Positions 12,346 through 24,469 of a DNA stretch of 64,000 bases are shown here, piece after piece (within the stretch, counting starts at the first letter, position 1; each line of letters opens with the position of its first letter). This DNA comes from Diogma glabrata (lineage: Eukaryota; Arthropoda; Insecta; Diptera; Cylindrotomidae), in assembly GCA_963693315.1 (NCBI GenBank), contig OY856188.1:247579666-247643665 (forward strand), written 5' to 3'. The position numbers and the translations under genes are program-made. Under the pieces are notes generated by a model. That model saw only the letters and a list, made by a program, of their open reading frames with translations. It had not been told where the DNA came from and made no database searches.

Positions 12346-14127
12346 ACCTTTTCTCATACAACAGTATTTATGTTTGTTGGGATACTAATGCTATCTTTAA
12401 TATTTTTATAATTAGAAATACGCAAAATCCATAACATTGGTTGGCCTTTATTTAAAGTATTTGATGGATATTAGCTCACTATATATCTCTATAGCTCACT
12501 ATATATATAATGTGGTGAAGTTAACCTATGCATCAGCGTCGCAATATTTTTTTATTTAATTTTTGTTTTATTTTTATATGCAGGTTTTTGATTTTCTCAT
12601 TCCGTTCTTCTGAAAGGTTTGTTTTTAAATTATGATCTGTGTAAGTTGCTTTTCTCAGTGTGTTGTAATAAATAACTGTTTAAAAAGATAGATGAACGAT
12701 ATTTTTATAACTAACTGTACGATCGGTTATCGTTCACTGAAGTGATCCGTTCGATTGACTTTGGTCGTTCACCATCGAAACATCACAACTTAATAATTTA
12801 AATCCATTTTACCATGCATATATCCATTTCGGTACATCTCATTTTTTTTTCAAATTGCATTATTCAATCAAATTTAAGCCTACAAACCTAAAATAATAAC
12901 ATAATTATTAAATCTAACACATTCGTTTAATTCTATTTCTTATGGTTTCAACTGAATAATTCTACTTTTCTTCCAATTTTTAATCACTTTAAAAATTAAA
13001 AATAGTTATTAAGATTAGAAAAAAAAATTATTAAATTAACACAATAACTGTAACAATCAGAAAAAAAAACACTCAAGAGTATCTTAATATCATAAGCTCA
13101 TAATTTAAAATTTCACTTATTAATTTAAAGAAGAAAAAAAAAGTTAAAGGTGTGCGAAACTATATACAGAAGAAGAATAATTATAAGAAATAAAAACATA
13201 TGTAAGAAAGTTTCTGTTATAGAAATAATAATATTCACCGGTTTAAGTTTGTTCTAATTTTTACTATTCTTGTTATTTTTTATTATAATTATTTAATTTT
13301 TTTTTTCTTAATGAAATTTAACAACAAATCTTAGTCATATTTGAAAATTTTTACGATTATTATTTGCTAATGAATTGGATAAGATTTTAGTCAGACAAGA
13401 CCATTTTATTACTATTGTTAAAGATGAGGTATTAAACGACTACTGTTACTTTCATTTAATTTATTGTAAGTATATTAACTATTCACCAAAAGTTAATTCT
13501 TTTTTTTTACGATGCATTGTGTTATCCATTCAATTTATGATGGAAAAATAAAATTATTTTGATTGATGTGTGAAGATTTGATTTCAAAAATTAAAACGGT
13601 TGGGTTAGTTTTTAAATTGACTATTGAATCAAAACTGTTATATGCTATTAAATTATATGTTATTTGGTTTGTTTGAAAATAGCAAAGTATGGCAGGAAGG
13701 TGTATTTCATAACGATAATATTAAAAAAATGTGATATTATATTTCTACGCTGAGGATTGTGGAATTTAAGTTATGTTCTTTCTATACTATAGTCATTAAA
13801 TAAACGTTCAGATCCAAACTAAAACATCTGAAGTGTAAGCAATATAAATTATAAAATAAAACTTAATTCCTTTATTTAAAAAGAGTCGATTTAAGCTTGG
13901 GAAAATATTTTATCAAATCGTTAAAAAAACATAAATTGATAAAAAATATTAAAATGTTGTTCTCATCGTGTTATGGATAAGGGATTACCGTTTTGAAAGC
14001 TTCTCACTGGTTTTTCTAAATAACAAAATATTTTATTGTTTTATGTTAAATTTATTTTTATTATAATCTCACGGCTGTATTTGTTCGTCAATCAGCAAAA
14101 TTCGACACATAGTTAAATTATTTTTTA

Positions 14128-14305
14128 AACCGTTATAACGGCCGTTTGGATAAAAGTGTTTGTAAAAAAGAATTTTAGAAAATATTTCTATTAATTTCAT
14201 TTAAAGATAGTATTTTTGCAGTGGAGAGACCTTTGCACCGAACAAAATGTTTTTAAGTAAAATAAACTTTTAATATTAAAACCGTTATAACGGCCGTTTT
14301 GATAA
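14128..14305. repeat. Duplicated self-complementary block with ~151-bp spacing
   Basis: The phrase aaccgttataacggccgttt occurs at about 14130 and 14281. It contains two overlapping palindromes, gttataac and aacggccgtt. The sequences after each copy are also similar (gataaaa..., gaatatttctat...), so a unit of about 151 bp was duplicated once, extending to roughly 14400. Confidence 0.6.
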
Positions 14306-14662
14306 AAACTTTTGAAAAAAATTTATAAGCTTAGAATCTTTGGGAATATTTCTATCAACAACTTTAAAATATAGATCTCTGCATTGAAAGGTTCTTGCGC
14401 GAACTGCTTCAACACAAACCTATAAACTAAACCAAAATTTTTCTTGAATTTTAGGACGTACAATTACAAACAATTAAAAAAAATAAAAAATGGTACAGAC
14501 TGTCTCCATTTAATGGAAATTAACTTGTTTTTGTGGTTTCAACTCCAAATGGTTGGTGTCTAACAGATCCCAAATGTGGGATAGGTAATGAATGTATCCT
14601 CAGTTGACGAAGCGTCTGCTCAATAAAGGAGAATTTGCTATACCGAACCTAGGGCTAGAAAA

Positions 14663-14721
14663 TGTGTTTATATGTTGTTGTTGTTTCAATCACATGTGTT
14701 TATATGTTGTTGTTGTTTCAC
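14663..14721. repeat. 32-bp tandem duplication
   Basis: A block beginning atgtgtttatatgttgttg is repeated directly with a 32-bp period. The two copies are identical over about 27 bp, which points to a recent slippage or duplication event. No function is suggested. Confidence 0.75.
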
Positions 14722-15285
14722 TTTTCATAAATCAAAAATATTAAACCCGTTAAATCGTTTTTTATTACTAGCTTGCAAATGTTGCGATGATGTATTATAC
14801 CCAATAACTAAAATTCAAACCAATTTACTAACTTCACTGTGTTGTAATAACTTTAATAAACTGTTTTAATTACCCATAAAAACAATTTCCATTAAAATAT
14901 ATTAATGTAAGCAGCTTTGTATATTTAGCCCTTAACGTTTGCACGAAATAAATTAAAATAAGTCTTACGTAATCAAATATGCATTAGTTCTTTTAACCAT
15001 AAACCTATCAAAACACATTTATCGTAAATTAATAGTTTTCACAGTAAATTATATTAAATACAATGATTTATTGATTAAGTTATAATAACTATAAATCTTT
15101 AACAAACTAAGCATTGCGGCTATAAACTGAGAGAGTACAATATTTGCATGTACAAAATAACTATTTTTAAAACTCAGGAATTTGTGAGTAATTAAACTCA
15201 AGTAACTAAATAAACAAGGATATTTAATAAATAAATAAGGATAAAATTTGAATAAATTTGAATTTTTCCAATTCAAAGGTATGGT

Positions 15286-15590
15286 TGGAAATATCTCAGA
15301 AAAACCTATGTTTTCCTCTTTTACGTGTTTCGGTTGGGAATCGAACTCATAACCTCATCAGTGCCAACACAACGAGTTCAAATCCTTTGGTAGACACGTT
15401 TAACCAATACGTCACACAATAGTACTGTCAAGAAAATTCAATGCAAAAATCTTCAATCAAAATGAATAAAATTTCCATAAAAAATTATGTCTAAGTGACG
15501 ATTAAGAAATTCAACTTAAGTTCGATGATGATAAAGTTTTAGCTTAAAAATATCATCGCGTTGGTCTCAAAAATTCCAGAATAAATAAAA
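15286..15590 (-). mobile_element. Old copy of the tRNA-derived SINE unit
   Basis: Read on the minus strand this matches the diverged unit at 39803-40440: a tRNA-like part (15340-15420) with cgagttcgattcccaaccg, then acgtaaaagaggaaaac, a T-run and tctgag, then the tail. Box B is near gttcgattcc. It is a single copy, considerably diverged from the young 520-bp units. Confidence 0.7.
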
Positions 15591-15599
15591 TTCACCAAA

Positions 15600-16220
15600 A
15601 TGTTGGCAAATATGTAAGCGCGCATATATGTAATTCTTTTACAAACCGAACACCTTTCTGACCGACACATTTTTGATTTGGCTGAAATTTTTTTATGGGT
15701 TTTATATCGAAAAAAAGATATGCGTGTTCGAAGATTTATCATTTTTTTTTTCGAAAAATATAGCGGTCCTAAATTTCGAGAATTTCGTGATTTTTGGCTT
15801 GTCGAGTTAATTTCAAATATTCATAACTTCAGTTCTATTAAAGATAAAAACCTCTAGTTTATTTTGTGTTAAAGCATTTTACAAAAAAAAATAAAAATTA
15901 ATAAAAATTATTAACAATTTGCTATTCAAATTGATCTTTAGTCATTCTTCCACCCACGAAATGAGTTTTTAGTATAACCATCGTATTCTACGTTTCATTT
16001 CTTATAAAAAAAAGTATTTTTAAATAATAGAAAAATGATTTTTACTGTTAGAAATAAATTTGTTTATCGAGCGCGGGATGACAAAAAATTCCATAAATGG
16101 GTCATTCTTTTACATACCAAACAGATTAGGACAAAGTGTGACTAAGACATTTTTGACTCAGCTTTTTTCACGGGTTCTATATAAACAAAACGATATACTT
16201 GTTCGAGAATTTTGTCTTTT
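15600..16220. repeat. Dispersed repeat family F, copy 1
   Basis: Closely related to 57440-58200. Shared phrases include atatagcggtcctaaatttc, cgagcgcgggatgacaaaaa and gggtcattcttttacatacc. Within this copy a diverged second unit begins near 16100 (ttcttttacataccaaacag against ttcttttacaaaccgaacac near 15635), so the family is itself tandem with a period near 470-490 bp. Non-coding. Confidence 0.75.
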
Positions 16221-17550
16221 TTTCTAAGTGAAAACTTCTTTAGGCGCGTTGTGCAATTTTGTATGAGGTAAAATTTATATATTCGCGTTACTATTTTTAA
16301 TCTGCATTTTACAAAAAAATATTTTTTAAATATGAAATACATCTATCATTTCTTAACATTTCAAATTGCGATGTGGATATCGTGGTCGACTGAGGTTCTA
16401 TACCCAGCTAGCACAATAGGTGGATTTTAGCTTAAATATAGTTTGATATTATCTGTACAAAATTTTAGTGAACATTCTCATTTAACCTAAATTTATGTAT
16501 AATAAAAGGTTAAATTTAACCTAAGTGTCGTACTTTTTCCATAAAAATATTGGTTAAATTTTCATATAATTTTTATGTAATATGCTGGCTAATATGTGAT
16601 TAAGTTTAACTATAATTTTACCAACTTTTAAGTTAAATAAGTGCAAATGTTATGTTATATTTTAGCTAATTATTAGTTAAATTTAACTTGTTTGTTACAC
16701 ATGCAAACCACAAAATGTATGCTACGAATTTCTCCCCTAATGATCACATAAGCTTACTTTATAGTATACTACAAACTATTATTATATTTTCAATAATTAA
16801 TGTTTTTTATCGAATACCGAAAAGAAAATTGAAAATTAAAGTATTCAGTTTATAAAAAAATAAATATTTAATTTCATTTTAAAGGGTTGTTCTAATTATT
16901 TTTTCCTGTTTTTGTTTTATGTATAAACAAGATCGAACCTTTCTTTATACATGAACATTTAAATCCATTCAAAAATACGCTCCAAAGTATGTATAAAAAT
17001 GTTTATTTAAAGTCGGTTTAGAAATTGTCATAAAAACCTATTTTGTCCTTAAATGCATTAGTTTGGGAGATAGATAATATCGTATCCATAATTCCTAGCC
17101 ATAAAATTATTTACCTGTTATTTAAGTTAAATTTTGTCAGGTGTTTCATGAAATAACTTAAATTTATCCTAAATTTTTTCACGTATTTTATTTAATACAT
17201 GTAAATTATCTAGCTTTTAAGTGGAAAATTGATCATATAATTCTTATCTAGAATACATTTAATAGCTACAATATCTGAATTTGGCAGAGTAAATTCATGT
17301 ATAGTTCATGTAACAGCTGAATACAAAACTAAGCAAGTGCAAATTATATGTAATTTTACTGTACCAAAGTCAGTTATTACATGTTTTTTTCATGAGAATT
17401 ACATGTAATTGAACCATCCATTTTTATTTAGCCTTACTTTATTATCGGGCTGTCATTCTACCATAAAAAAGCTAAAAAATAATATTATAAGAAACAAAAT
17501 TTTTTAAAAGATGCTTGAAAAAGCACCTTATTCTTGTTTCCTGAGTTTTT

Positions 17551-17570
17551 ACTATACGTATACGTATAGT
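17551..17570. repeat. Perfect 20-bp palindrome
   Basis: actatacgtatacgtatagt is its own reverse complement; related pieces follow to about 17612. It lies just outside the left arm of the foldback at 17623. Confidence 0.85.
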
Positions 17571-17622
17571 ACGTATTTTACTATACTATTTTTTACTATA
17601 TGTATACGCATTTCGAAAGCTA

Positions 17623-19618
17623 AATTGTAAAGTAAGATACATTCCATATTTCCATTATATACCGGTGGTTTAATAAAACCCCATTTTTAAAAATTTATAA
17701 TCTAACTACAGAAAAATATAAAATATAAAGCAAAATGAATAAATCTAATAAAACAATCAAACCATTAGAGAAAATTACAAAAAATAAAAATGAATTTAAC
17801 AAAAGAAGTAAACCGAAATAATAACATTTTTATAGTGTGTCCGTGGTGTGTAAGCTTCGAAATGTAAGCTTTAAACCAAAAATCAAAACAGAGCCAAATG
17901 AGAAACCAGGTACCTTTCTCAACGCAAAACAGGACAACGCCAGAAAGAACACCTTACAGAAATAAAATACAAAAGGGCTGAGAATTCTAGCGTTGCCGTT
18001 CATATGCCACTCAACAACAGGTCACCATCAAATTTAGAGCTCATAAAAGAGATTAATAATCTAAAACACCTACACTGAAAAAAAAGTTGAAGTTCATCAC
18101 AACCTCATCTCGAAGTTGGCAGTTGACTATTCAGGCAAAGAAAAATTATTTGCAAACAATTTCACTGTGATTGGGACAACTACACGATGACATTTTCCCA
18201 ACAACAGAATGAGGTTTACTTAAAATATAAAGTGTTATATCCAATATAACAGTAGTTGAATAAAGATAATAACGATTTCCCTGAAAAAAATTTTCTTTGG
18301 CCTTATATCATGAATTTTTCATTTTAAAGTTTAAGTATTGGAGCTTAATTGAACTATATTTAATTTTCACATAAATATTTCGTGTGATTGTCTCAACTTC
18401 ATCGATTTATAATTGTAGAGTTGTTGAAGCAATTTCGTAGTTTGATTAGCCATATATGACCGCACGGTGAGGTTGAGACAACTGCATTTCGATTGGAAAT
18501 AGGACATGTTTTTTTCAGTGTAGAAGCGTACGAATTTTTTTTCATTGAAAAAGAAAATCAATTAAACCCCGGTATTCTGATGAACAATAAAGAAGGAAAT
18601 ATAAAATCTAATTTATTTAACCTAATAATTAAAAGACCGCCGAACAACATATCGTCGCTTTAATAATGATACAACGTATTCGCAAAAGTGTAGTTTCGAG
18701 ATAATTTGGTTTAAAGATTTTTCGATTTTCTGATTTTCGTAAACTCGGCAGCACTATTGAATGAATAAAGATATTGGAAAAAAAATTTCTACCAATTACT
18801 CTTGATTAATTTTCCCACAGCATATTCAAATTTCACATTGGTACCTGCTAGCTTTTCTACCTAAAAAGAGGTGAAAAGTCAATCAGGTACCTTATACGTT
18901 ATTTCTTATTTCTCAATTACGATTAAGCTTAAAACTGATTATTATTGAAATAACGCATGATATTCTTACAATTTTTTATTTATATGAACCGGCCCATCAT
19001 ATAGTCACGAATGATGCTTATACAATATTTTATATTTACCATTTCGTGTGGCGATCGTAATGTATGTAAAATATACGACACTGATTTTGCCCAAGTTATT
19101 ATTCTGTAGGAATTGGAATATCGTACATGCATTTACGCTGTTTCTATTTGATAATATTTAACCAAATTCAAATTTGCATGTACGTTAATTATCAATATAT
19201 TAATTTTCACCCCCAGTTATAAAATAATTGGAAAATGTTAAAACGCCACTCTATAGAGATCCTTATGAGGAATGCAGGTCACCCATTAAATAAAACAACG
19301 TATAAATGGCAAACGTTATTTCATTATTAAAGCGACGTATAATAAATAAATCACTTAAACTATATTTATGACAGAAGGATATCCACCCATTTGGGACACA
19401 CCATAAAACTGTTATTATTTAAGTTCACTTCTTTTGTCAAATTCATTTTTATTTTTTTTATTTTTTTTAATTTTCTCTAATGGTTTAATTATTTTATTAG
19501 ATCCGTTCTTTTTGCTTTATATTTTATATTTTTCAGTAGTTAGATTATTAATTTTTTGAAATGGGGTTTTATTAAACCACCGATATGTATATAATGGAAT
19601 GTATCTTACTTTAAAATT
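17623..19618. mobile_element. Foldback element with ~220-bp inverted arms
   Basis: The left arm (17623-17843) and right arm (19395-19618) are reverse complements with few differences. Shared phrases are taaagtaagatacattcc, ggtggtttaataaaacccca and ttagagaaaatta. The arms end inward near tagtgtgtcc and its complement. The 1.55-kb interior holds a small MITE (18070-18523) and no intact coding region, though 17880-18060 is noticeably less AT-rich. The target duplication is unclear. Confidence 0.75.
18070..18523. mobile_element. 454-bp MITE with CACTGAAAAAAA ends and TA target
   Basis: The terminal inverted repeat ctacactgaaaaaaa at 18070-18084 is matched by tttttttcagtgtag at 18509-18523. Read as TA target duplication plus CACTGAAAAAAA termini, it fits Tc1/mariner-type TA insertion. 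There is no coding capacity. It lies within the foldback at 17623-19618. Confidence 0.65.
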
Positions 19619-19849
19619 TATTTTTTATATACTTCAGGTGATGAAAGCATAGCTTTCGAAATTCGTAAATAATAAAAAATAAAAAATAATAAAACAAGAA
19701 TAGTAAACAAGAATAATAAATAAATGTTGAATTCCTCAATAAACTGTTCCACAAATTCCACAACAAAGCTCCTCTAAAGATGATTCATTTCAAACTGAGT
19801 CACGATTAATGTGATATTTTTAATTTAATATTCTTTTAAAAAAAATATA

Positions 19850-20276
19850 ACAACGCTGTTAATGAATTTTTGTTTTGCAAAGCCCATTGCCTTAGTTCGT
19901 TCAACAGATTTATTTTAGTTTGAGCGTTATGCTCATATTCTAGGTGTTCGCGAATCAATTCCTCAGCAATATCTGCTTCTGATAATAAAAATTCAGCAGT
20001 TTCACCATCTTGGGATGTTCAATCATCTGGCATATCATCGTCACACTCTACATTTTCATCACAAGTAACACTAACGGGGATGGTATTTTCGATCATAGCA
20101 TTTTCTGCTGGCAAATTATTTTCAAAAATGGCATTCAGTTGTTGTGGTGGTAACCGATCCATTTCTTCATCCCTTGACACATTTGATGCATCAAATCGTG
20201 CTTCCAATTCGGCCGCTCTCTTCAGCCGCATTATGTAGTATCGACCGTTTTTCTTAACTTTCTTTTTCAGAGGCAT
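19850..20276 (-). pseudogene. Transposon-type N-terminal protein fragment with in-frame stop
   Basis: An 85-codon frame (20019-20276) starts MPLKKKVKKNGRYYIMRLKR, a lysine/arginine-rich head, then an acidic stretch ending DDDMPDD. After a TGA the same frame stays open for about 55 codons with INLLNELRQWALQNKNSLTA, then stops in a run of T. A basic NGRYY head followed by a helix of the form L-x-x-W-A-x-x-N occurs at the N-terminus of proteins encoded by a large class of insect DNA transposons; the superfamily name is not assigned here. The catalytic part is absent. The continued open frame past the TGA suggests one nonsense mutation in a former coding exon. Confidence 0.5.
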
Positions 20277-20949
20277 TTATTACTATTTAAAACAACGTTA
20301 GTGAGAGAAATATATAATAAAGACTGTATCCGAGCGATTTGATCAATATACTGCGCACTAATAATAATTGTCATCGGAAAACGAGATTTGCTATAAATCT
20401 TTATGGATACTTATAAACACATATACTTATTATATGTATTATATGAAAAAGACAGCAAAAATTTAGTTAACATTCGTTCACTAAACCAAATTAAATGCAA
20501 TATTACATGTAAAACTCGACCTATTTAACTTAACAGCAGTCTGAGAGTTTTTTTTAAGTTTCAATGTTCCATAGTTATGTTAATTTTAGGCTAGTTAACT
20601 TATTTCATGAAATAACTGTTGCAATGTCAGCTAAATTACCGCTAGCTAAACAACAGGTAATAAGTTAAATACATGTATTAGATACACTTTTGTAACTTAA
20701 ATTGTCACTTAATACATGAAATACATGTACTACCTGTATTACATGATTTTTTAACTTAAACTTGTATACTTAATATGTTAAATTTACCTATTAACTTATT
20801 TTTTTACACCAAAAACATATTAACTATAATTTTCGACAAGAAATACATGTACACTAATTAGCTGAAACAGTCATCTATTACCTTTTTCCACATATTTAAC
20901 CAAACTTTTAATTAAATTTAACCAAATCCTGAATTCCTGAATTCATAAA

Positions 20950-22735
20950 AATAATAAAAATTTATTTTTATGAATTTTAAAAAATTGATGAATAATGCAG
21001 TTTTTTAAAGATATATTGCTACTGTCTTTTGCAATTTGCATTCGAGTCATCATGCTAAATAAATATTGAATATATATAAAATTGAAATTATGTCTGTTTT
21101 GTCCTTTATGCATTAATACATTAATCATCATGAAAATTTGGGAAGTTGTTGTGTACACTGAATTTGCTTTTTATTAAACTCTCGTTTTTAACGGTAGTTT
21201 GCTTTGATCAATGTTTTTTTTTTGTTGAACATAATCTAGCGATCTCTCAATTTGAATTTTTAGTTAGTGTATACGAAGAAACAAACATAGAGAAGACGCA
21301 ACGCTCTTGTAAAATGATTATTAATAAAATGGCGATAAAACCAAAAACATGCTTTTGAATGTTTCAATCTTTGTATTTAAATAAACGATAAACGAACGTT
21401 ACGGCAACTTCAGAAGTGAGATTAATTTGAAATCAATTAATTTATCTAACGAACGATACATAAATAAGTTGTGTAAGTGAACGAAATTAATTAAAAACAA
21501 TTTTTATATAAAACGATTAAACGTGTTTCACACAAATGTACGACAAGTACAATTCTAAATATTGAAAATTTCAATACAACACGAGTGATTAAATTAATAT
21601 TGGTTTTATTTGTATTGTATAAATTGTGAATAAAACGAAATGAAACTTGTAGCACTATGCTAGAGACAACTTTGTCTATTTAATTTTAATTTACTACTCA
21701 AAAGTTTGAAGAATATTTCTTCTTTAAATATTTTTAAAAATTAAATAAACATAAGGCAATAGGAGAGTTGATTGCACATATCTTTAACTCGTCGTGCATA
21801 TAATTGCATACAATACAACAAACCCAGTTAATAACAGATTGTTTCATTTTTCCAAAACGTTTTTCTTGGTTTTCTATCGATTTATAAAACATAAACAACA
21901 GTAAGAACTACCCGTTTATCAATTAAAAATACAAGCAAAAAGAACTGGAGATGTTCATGAATTGCAACATTTCATTTCTTTCTCTGTTTTATTATAACAA
22001 GAAAGAGAGAAATTTAAACGATATCAATTCTTTTTGTTTCATTTTTATAAAAACAAAGAAAATAAACAAAATTCGAAAACGTAAATCGAAAGCAAATATA
22101 TAATCAATAACTATTATAACCTTGATGCCGCGAGTTTGTCAAAGAAAAAATCAGGTGTACCGATGATTATTGATAAAAATGTTAATGAAAAAATGCAATG
22201 TAGTCGTATTATGAACAAAAATGGAAAAGTGTGATGGTTGAGTAGAAATTTAGTCTTTACTGCTAGTGAGCCGGAGCCGTTAACTACAAAGATCTAATTT
22301 CCTGTCAACCCACCTATATAGAGAACTTAAATTTGTTCTGGAGTTGATTGCAGATTTTTTATGAATGCTACCTGTATTTTGCTTTTTATATAACAGGTTT
22401 GGTTATAAATATTATAATTATACTGTAATGAAATATTGTATTGAAATAAAACATTATTATTATCTGAGCTATGGAGTAGGTGGTATGTTTATTTATAACT
22501 TATTGGCGACGAAAAATAATTTTTAAAATTTATTTAATTAATATTCTATAAATCATTTCTTATAAATTTGGATGCAGGTAAGTATGAATTAATTACTTTT
22601 AATTAATCTTTGGTTTATTTCAGTTAGAATGTTATTCATATTACATAGCCTGTATCGGTTACTGTGATTGAGTAGTGTGGTGGTTAATAAAAGAAATAAT
22701 TTTTTAGTAGTGTGTATTAAAGTTAAGCACGTGCA
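20950..22735. other. AT-rich non-coding DNA
   Basis: No gene, RNA or transposon terminus is recognised. The open frame at 21146-21358 (70 codons) has low-complexity hydrophobic composition and no recognisable domain, and it is not called. Confidence 0.5.
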
Positions 22736-22739
22736 AAAT

Positions 22740-22967
22740 ATGACAACCTTCGAGAAATTTGACATTACGGTAGAATATTTCGAGACATATTATGATCGGT
22801 TTTGCTGTTTTTTCGAAGCAAATAAATATGCAGAGCCAAACAAATTAAACATGTTCTTAGCGAGTTTAGGAGCTATTCATTTTCAAAAGTTAGTTAACTT
22901 GTTGGTTCTATGTAAACCAGCTAACTCAACTATTGTAAAATGTGTTGTGTTGATGCTAATCTGTTGA
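22740..22967 (+). pseudogene. Gypsy gag N-terminal fragment
   Basis: From the ATG at 22740 the frame reads MTTFEKFDITVEYFETYYDR, then LNMFLASLGAIHFQKLVNLL, the start of a gypsy gag capsid-like domain (pattern F-x-W/Y-x-x-Y-x-x-R/F ... LxSLGxxxFxxLxNL). A longer open frame from 22668 adds an unrelated leader. The frame ends soon after, at the internal deletion. Confidence 0.75.
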
Positions 22968-22981
22968 TGTGTTGATGTTGT

Positions 22982-23150
22982 TGATCTATTCGGAAGGAAG
23001 TTCACTCTGTTCACCGATCATAAGCGACTGGTGTACTTATTTAGTTCAAAAAAACGATTTCCTACACTGGCTGCATCACGACTCCAAAGATGGTCAATAA
23101 TATTATTAGTTAGCGTACCAGTTTATCATCATATATAAGGATGAAAAGCA
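22982..23150 (+). pseudogene. Gypsy RNase H fragment
   Basis: One frame gives LFGRKFTLFTDHKRLVYLF and then FPTLAASRLQRWSIILL, the C-terminal half of gypsy RNase H including the conserved TDH aspartate. K-R replaces the usual K-P after TDH. A stop and frame change near 23115-23130 separate it from the linker, whose true frame starts with IIYKDEKHMVRADALSR. Confidence 0.8.
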
Positions 23151-23151
23151 C

Positions 23152-23685
23152 ATGGTTAGAGCAGATGCTTTATCGCGTCTGCCTCTACCCTTTACTATTC
23201 GTAATAATGAAGAGGAAGAATATATTAATAAAATGCCTTTTTCCAATTTTCCTATCACTCACAACGATATATCAAACTGCACAGCTAAAGATAAAATCCT
23301 TTCCAAAGTCCTGATTTTAACCCAAAACGGATGGCCAACGGATATTAATAACCAAGAGTTAAAACCTTATCATCAAAGTCATACTGAAATTACCGTGTTA
23401 AATAATTGTCTTCTCTGGGGAATACGTGTAATTTTACCAACAGAGCTTAGAAGACATTTTTTGGATTTGCTTCATGGCAAACATCCGGGAATAAATCAAA
23501 TGAAATCATTAGAACGGTGTCTAGTATGGTGGCCAGGAATTGATAATGACATCGTTAGTCTCCTAAAACTGTATGTACCTTGCCAACAGTCACAAAATTC
23601 CCAGGTGGAAGTACCTTTATACCCATGGCCATGGACTAATCATCCTTGGCAAAGACTACATATTGATTTCGCAAAAAAAAAATAA
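23152..23685 (+). pseudogene. Gypsy pol linker and integrase zinc-binding region
   Basis: 177 codons. It opens with MVRADALSRLPLP, the RNase H/integrase boundary motif. The zinc-binding region has H108 and H111 (LLHGKHPGI), WWPGID at 126-131, then Y141 where the first cysteine should be, and C144; a lost cysteine would disable zinc binding. The integrase core starts with the first catalytic aspartate D172 (RLHIDF) and then breaks in a 10-A run at 23673-23682, a typical slippage point. The ATG is internal to the old polyprotein. Confidence 0.85.
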
Positions 23686-23953
23686 CAACGCCTACTTCAT
23701 CATTGTTGATAGCCATTCAAAATGGATAGACATTTTTTTAATGCAGAAAACTACAGCAACCGAACCCTCTTCTAAATTGAGATCATTTTTTTCAATATTT
23801 GGAATACCACAGGAAAACGTGTCGGATAACGGATCACCTTTTGCATCAGAAAAGTTTGCAGAGTTCTGTAAAGCAAACGCAGTGCAACATACTAAGACCC
23901 CACCATATCATGCAAAATCGAATGGATTGGCAGAGAGGTGTCCAAACATTTAA
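23686..23953 (+). pseudogene. Gypsy integrase catalytic core
   Basis: This is the part of the 126-codon frame at 23573-23953 that carries the real sequence, roughly codons 38-121. It reads YFIIVDSHSKW, GIPQENVSDNGSPFAS with the second catalytic aspartate (D85 of that frame), then PPYHAKSNGLAER with the catalytic glutamate E121. There are 35 residues between them, the DD35E spacing. It leaves frame just after the glutamate, near 23935. Confidence 0.85.
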
Positions 23954-24155
23954 AAAAGCCCTTGAGAGGAAGTTAATAGAGGAAGTCAAAAGAAGCACTC
24001 AATCACAAATCGATAACTTTCTTTTCGCTTGCCGCATTACGCCTCATTCTATCACGAGATTGACACCAAGTGAAGTTATGCTAAAATTTAAACCAAGAAC
24101 AAAACTAACTCTGATCATGCCGACTTTTCACCCACAGCAAAAAAGTAGAATATGA
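23925..24155 (+). pseudogene. Gypsy integrase C-terminal half
   Basis: Continuation in a third frame: GVQTFKKALERKL, then FLFACRITPHSITRLTPSEV, the conserved helix and proline motif of gypsy integrases, up to QQKSRI and a stop at 24155. Further decayed reading continues to about 24460 (SPPKPILF) without recognisable domains. Confidence 0.8.
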
Positions 24156-24469
24156 GAATATTTACAGAACATGAAAGTGTCTTGGGACCTTGGGTGCAAG
24201 AAATATTTATCCAAAAGAAAAGTAATGTCATATATGTCGTAAAAGTTGGGCATCAAATCCACTTGTGCCATGCAGATCATCGTTGCTTGCTGAGAGCAAC
24301 TCAAGTATAGTACGACTACCTTCAACAACATTTGATTCAAAACTTCAATATAATCTTCAAGATGATCACATCTTGCCAATACAAATAAAGCCAGAACCTA
24401 CACCTTTAAGAAGATTAAGTCCCCCAAAACCCATTTTGTTTGAAAAGCAGGATTAGAAGTTATTTAATA

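Larger units (their letters stand above)
12346..15285. other. AT-rich non-coding DNA with two small duplications
   Basis: No gene is seen. Two local features are listed separately (14128-14305 and 14663-14721). A short echo of tagctcactatatat near 12470 and 12493 is a minor local duplication. Confidence 0.5.
16400..20940. mobile_element. Probable 4.5-kb DNA transposon, decayed
   Basis: Inference from three observations. Both flanks (16400-17450 and 20460-20935) are filled with many diverged copies of ttaagttaaat- and acatgtaatt-like motifs, a pattern seen in the subterminal regions of DNA transposons. Between them lies a broken reading frame of transposon type (20019-20276, minus). A cagctagcacaat phrase at 16407 could mark the left end. 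The two flanks do not align as a clean inverted repeat by eye, and no target duplication was found, so the boundaries are approximate. A foldback (17623-19618) sits inside. Confidence 0.35.
22740..24460 (+). mobile_element. Second Ty3/gypsy remnant, internally deleted
   Basis: Pieces in element order on the plus strand: gag N-terminus, then directly RNase H, then the pol linker, integrase zinc finger, core and C-terminal region. Protease and RT are missing, removed by a deletion whose junction (about 22945-22985) holds repeated tgttgatg words. No LTRs were found on either side. The integrase differs clearly from the element at 6-11 kb, so it is another gypsy lineage. No part can be functional. 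Confidence 0.85.

Noticed and set aside
15340..15430. Intact tRNA on the minus strand
   Set aside because: It aligns with the diverged SINE unit and lacks a cloverleaf; annotated as a SINE copy.
17880..18060. Possible coding exon in a less AT-rich block inside the foldback
   Set aside because: Short frames on both strands have stops and no recognisable domain.
18840..18895. Inverted ggtacctg/caggtacc pair as a hairpin RNA
   Set aside because: The stem is about 8 bp with a large loop; not distinctive.
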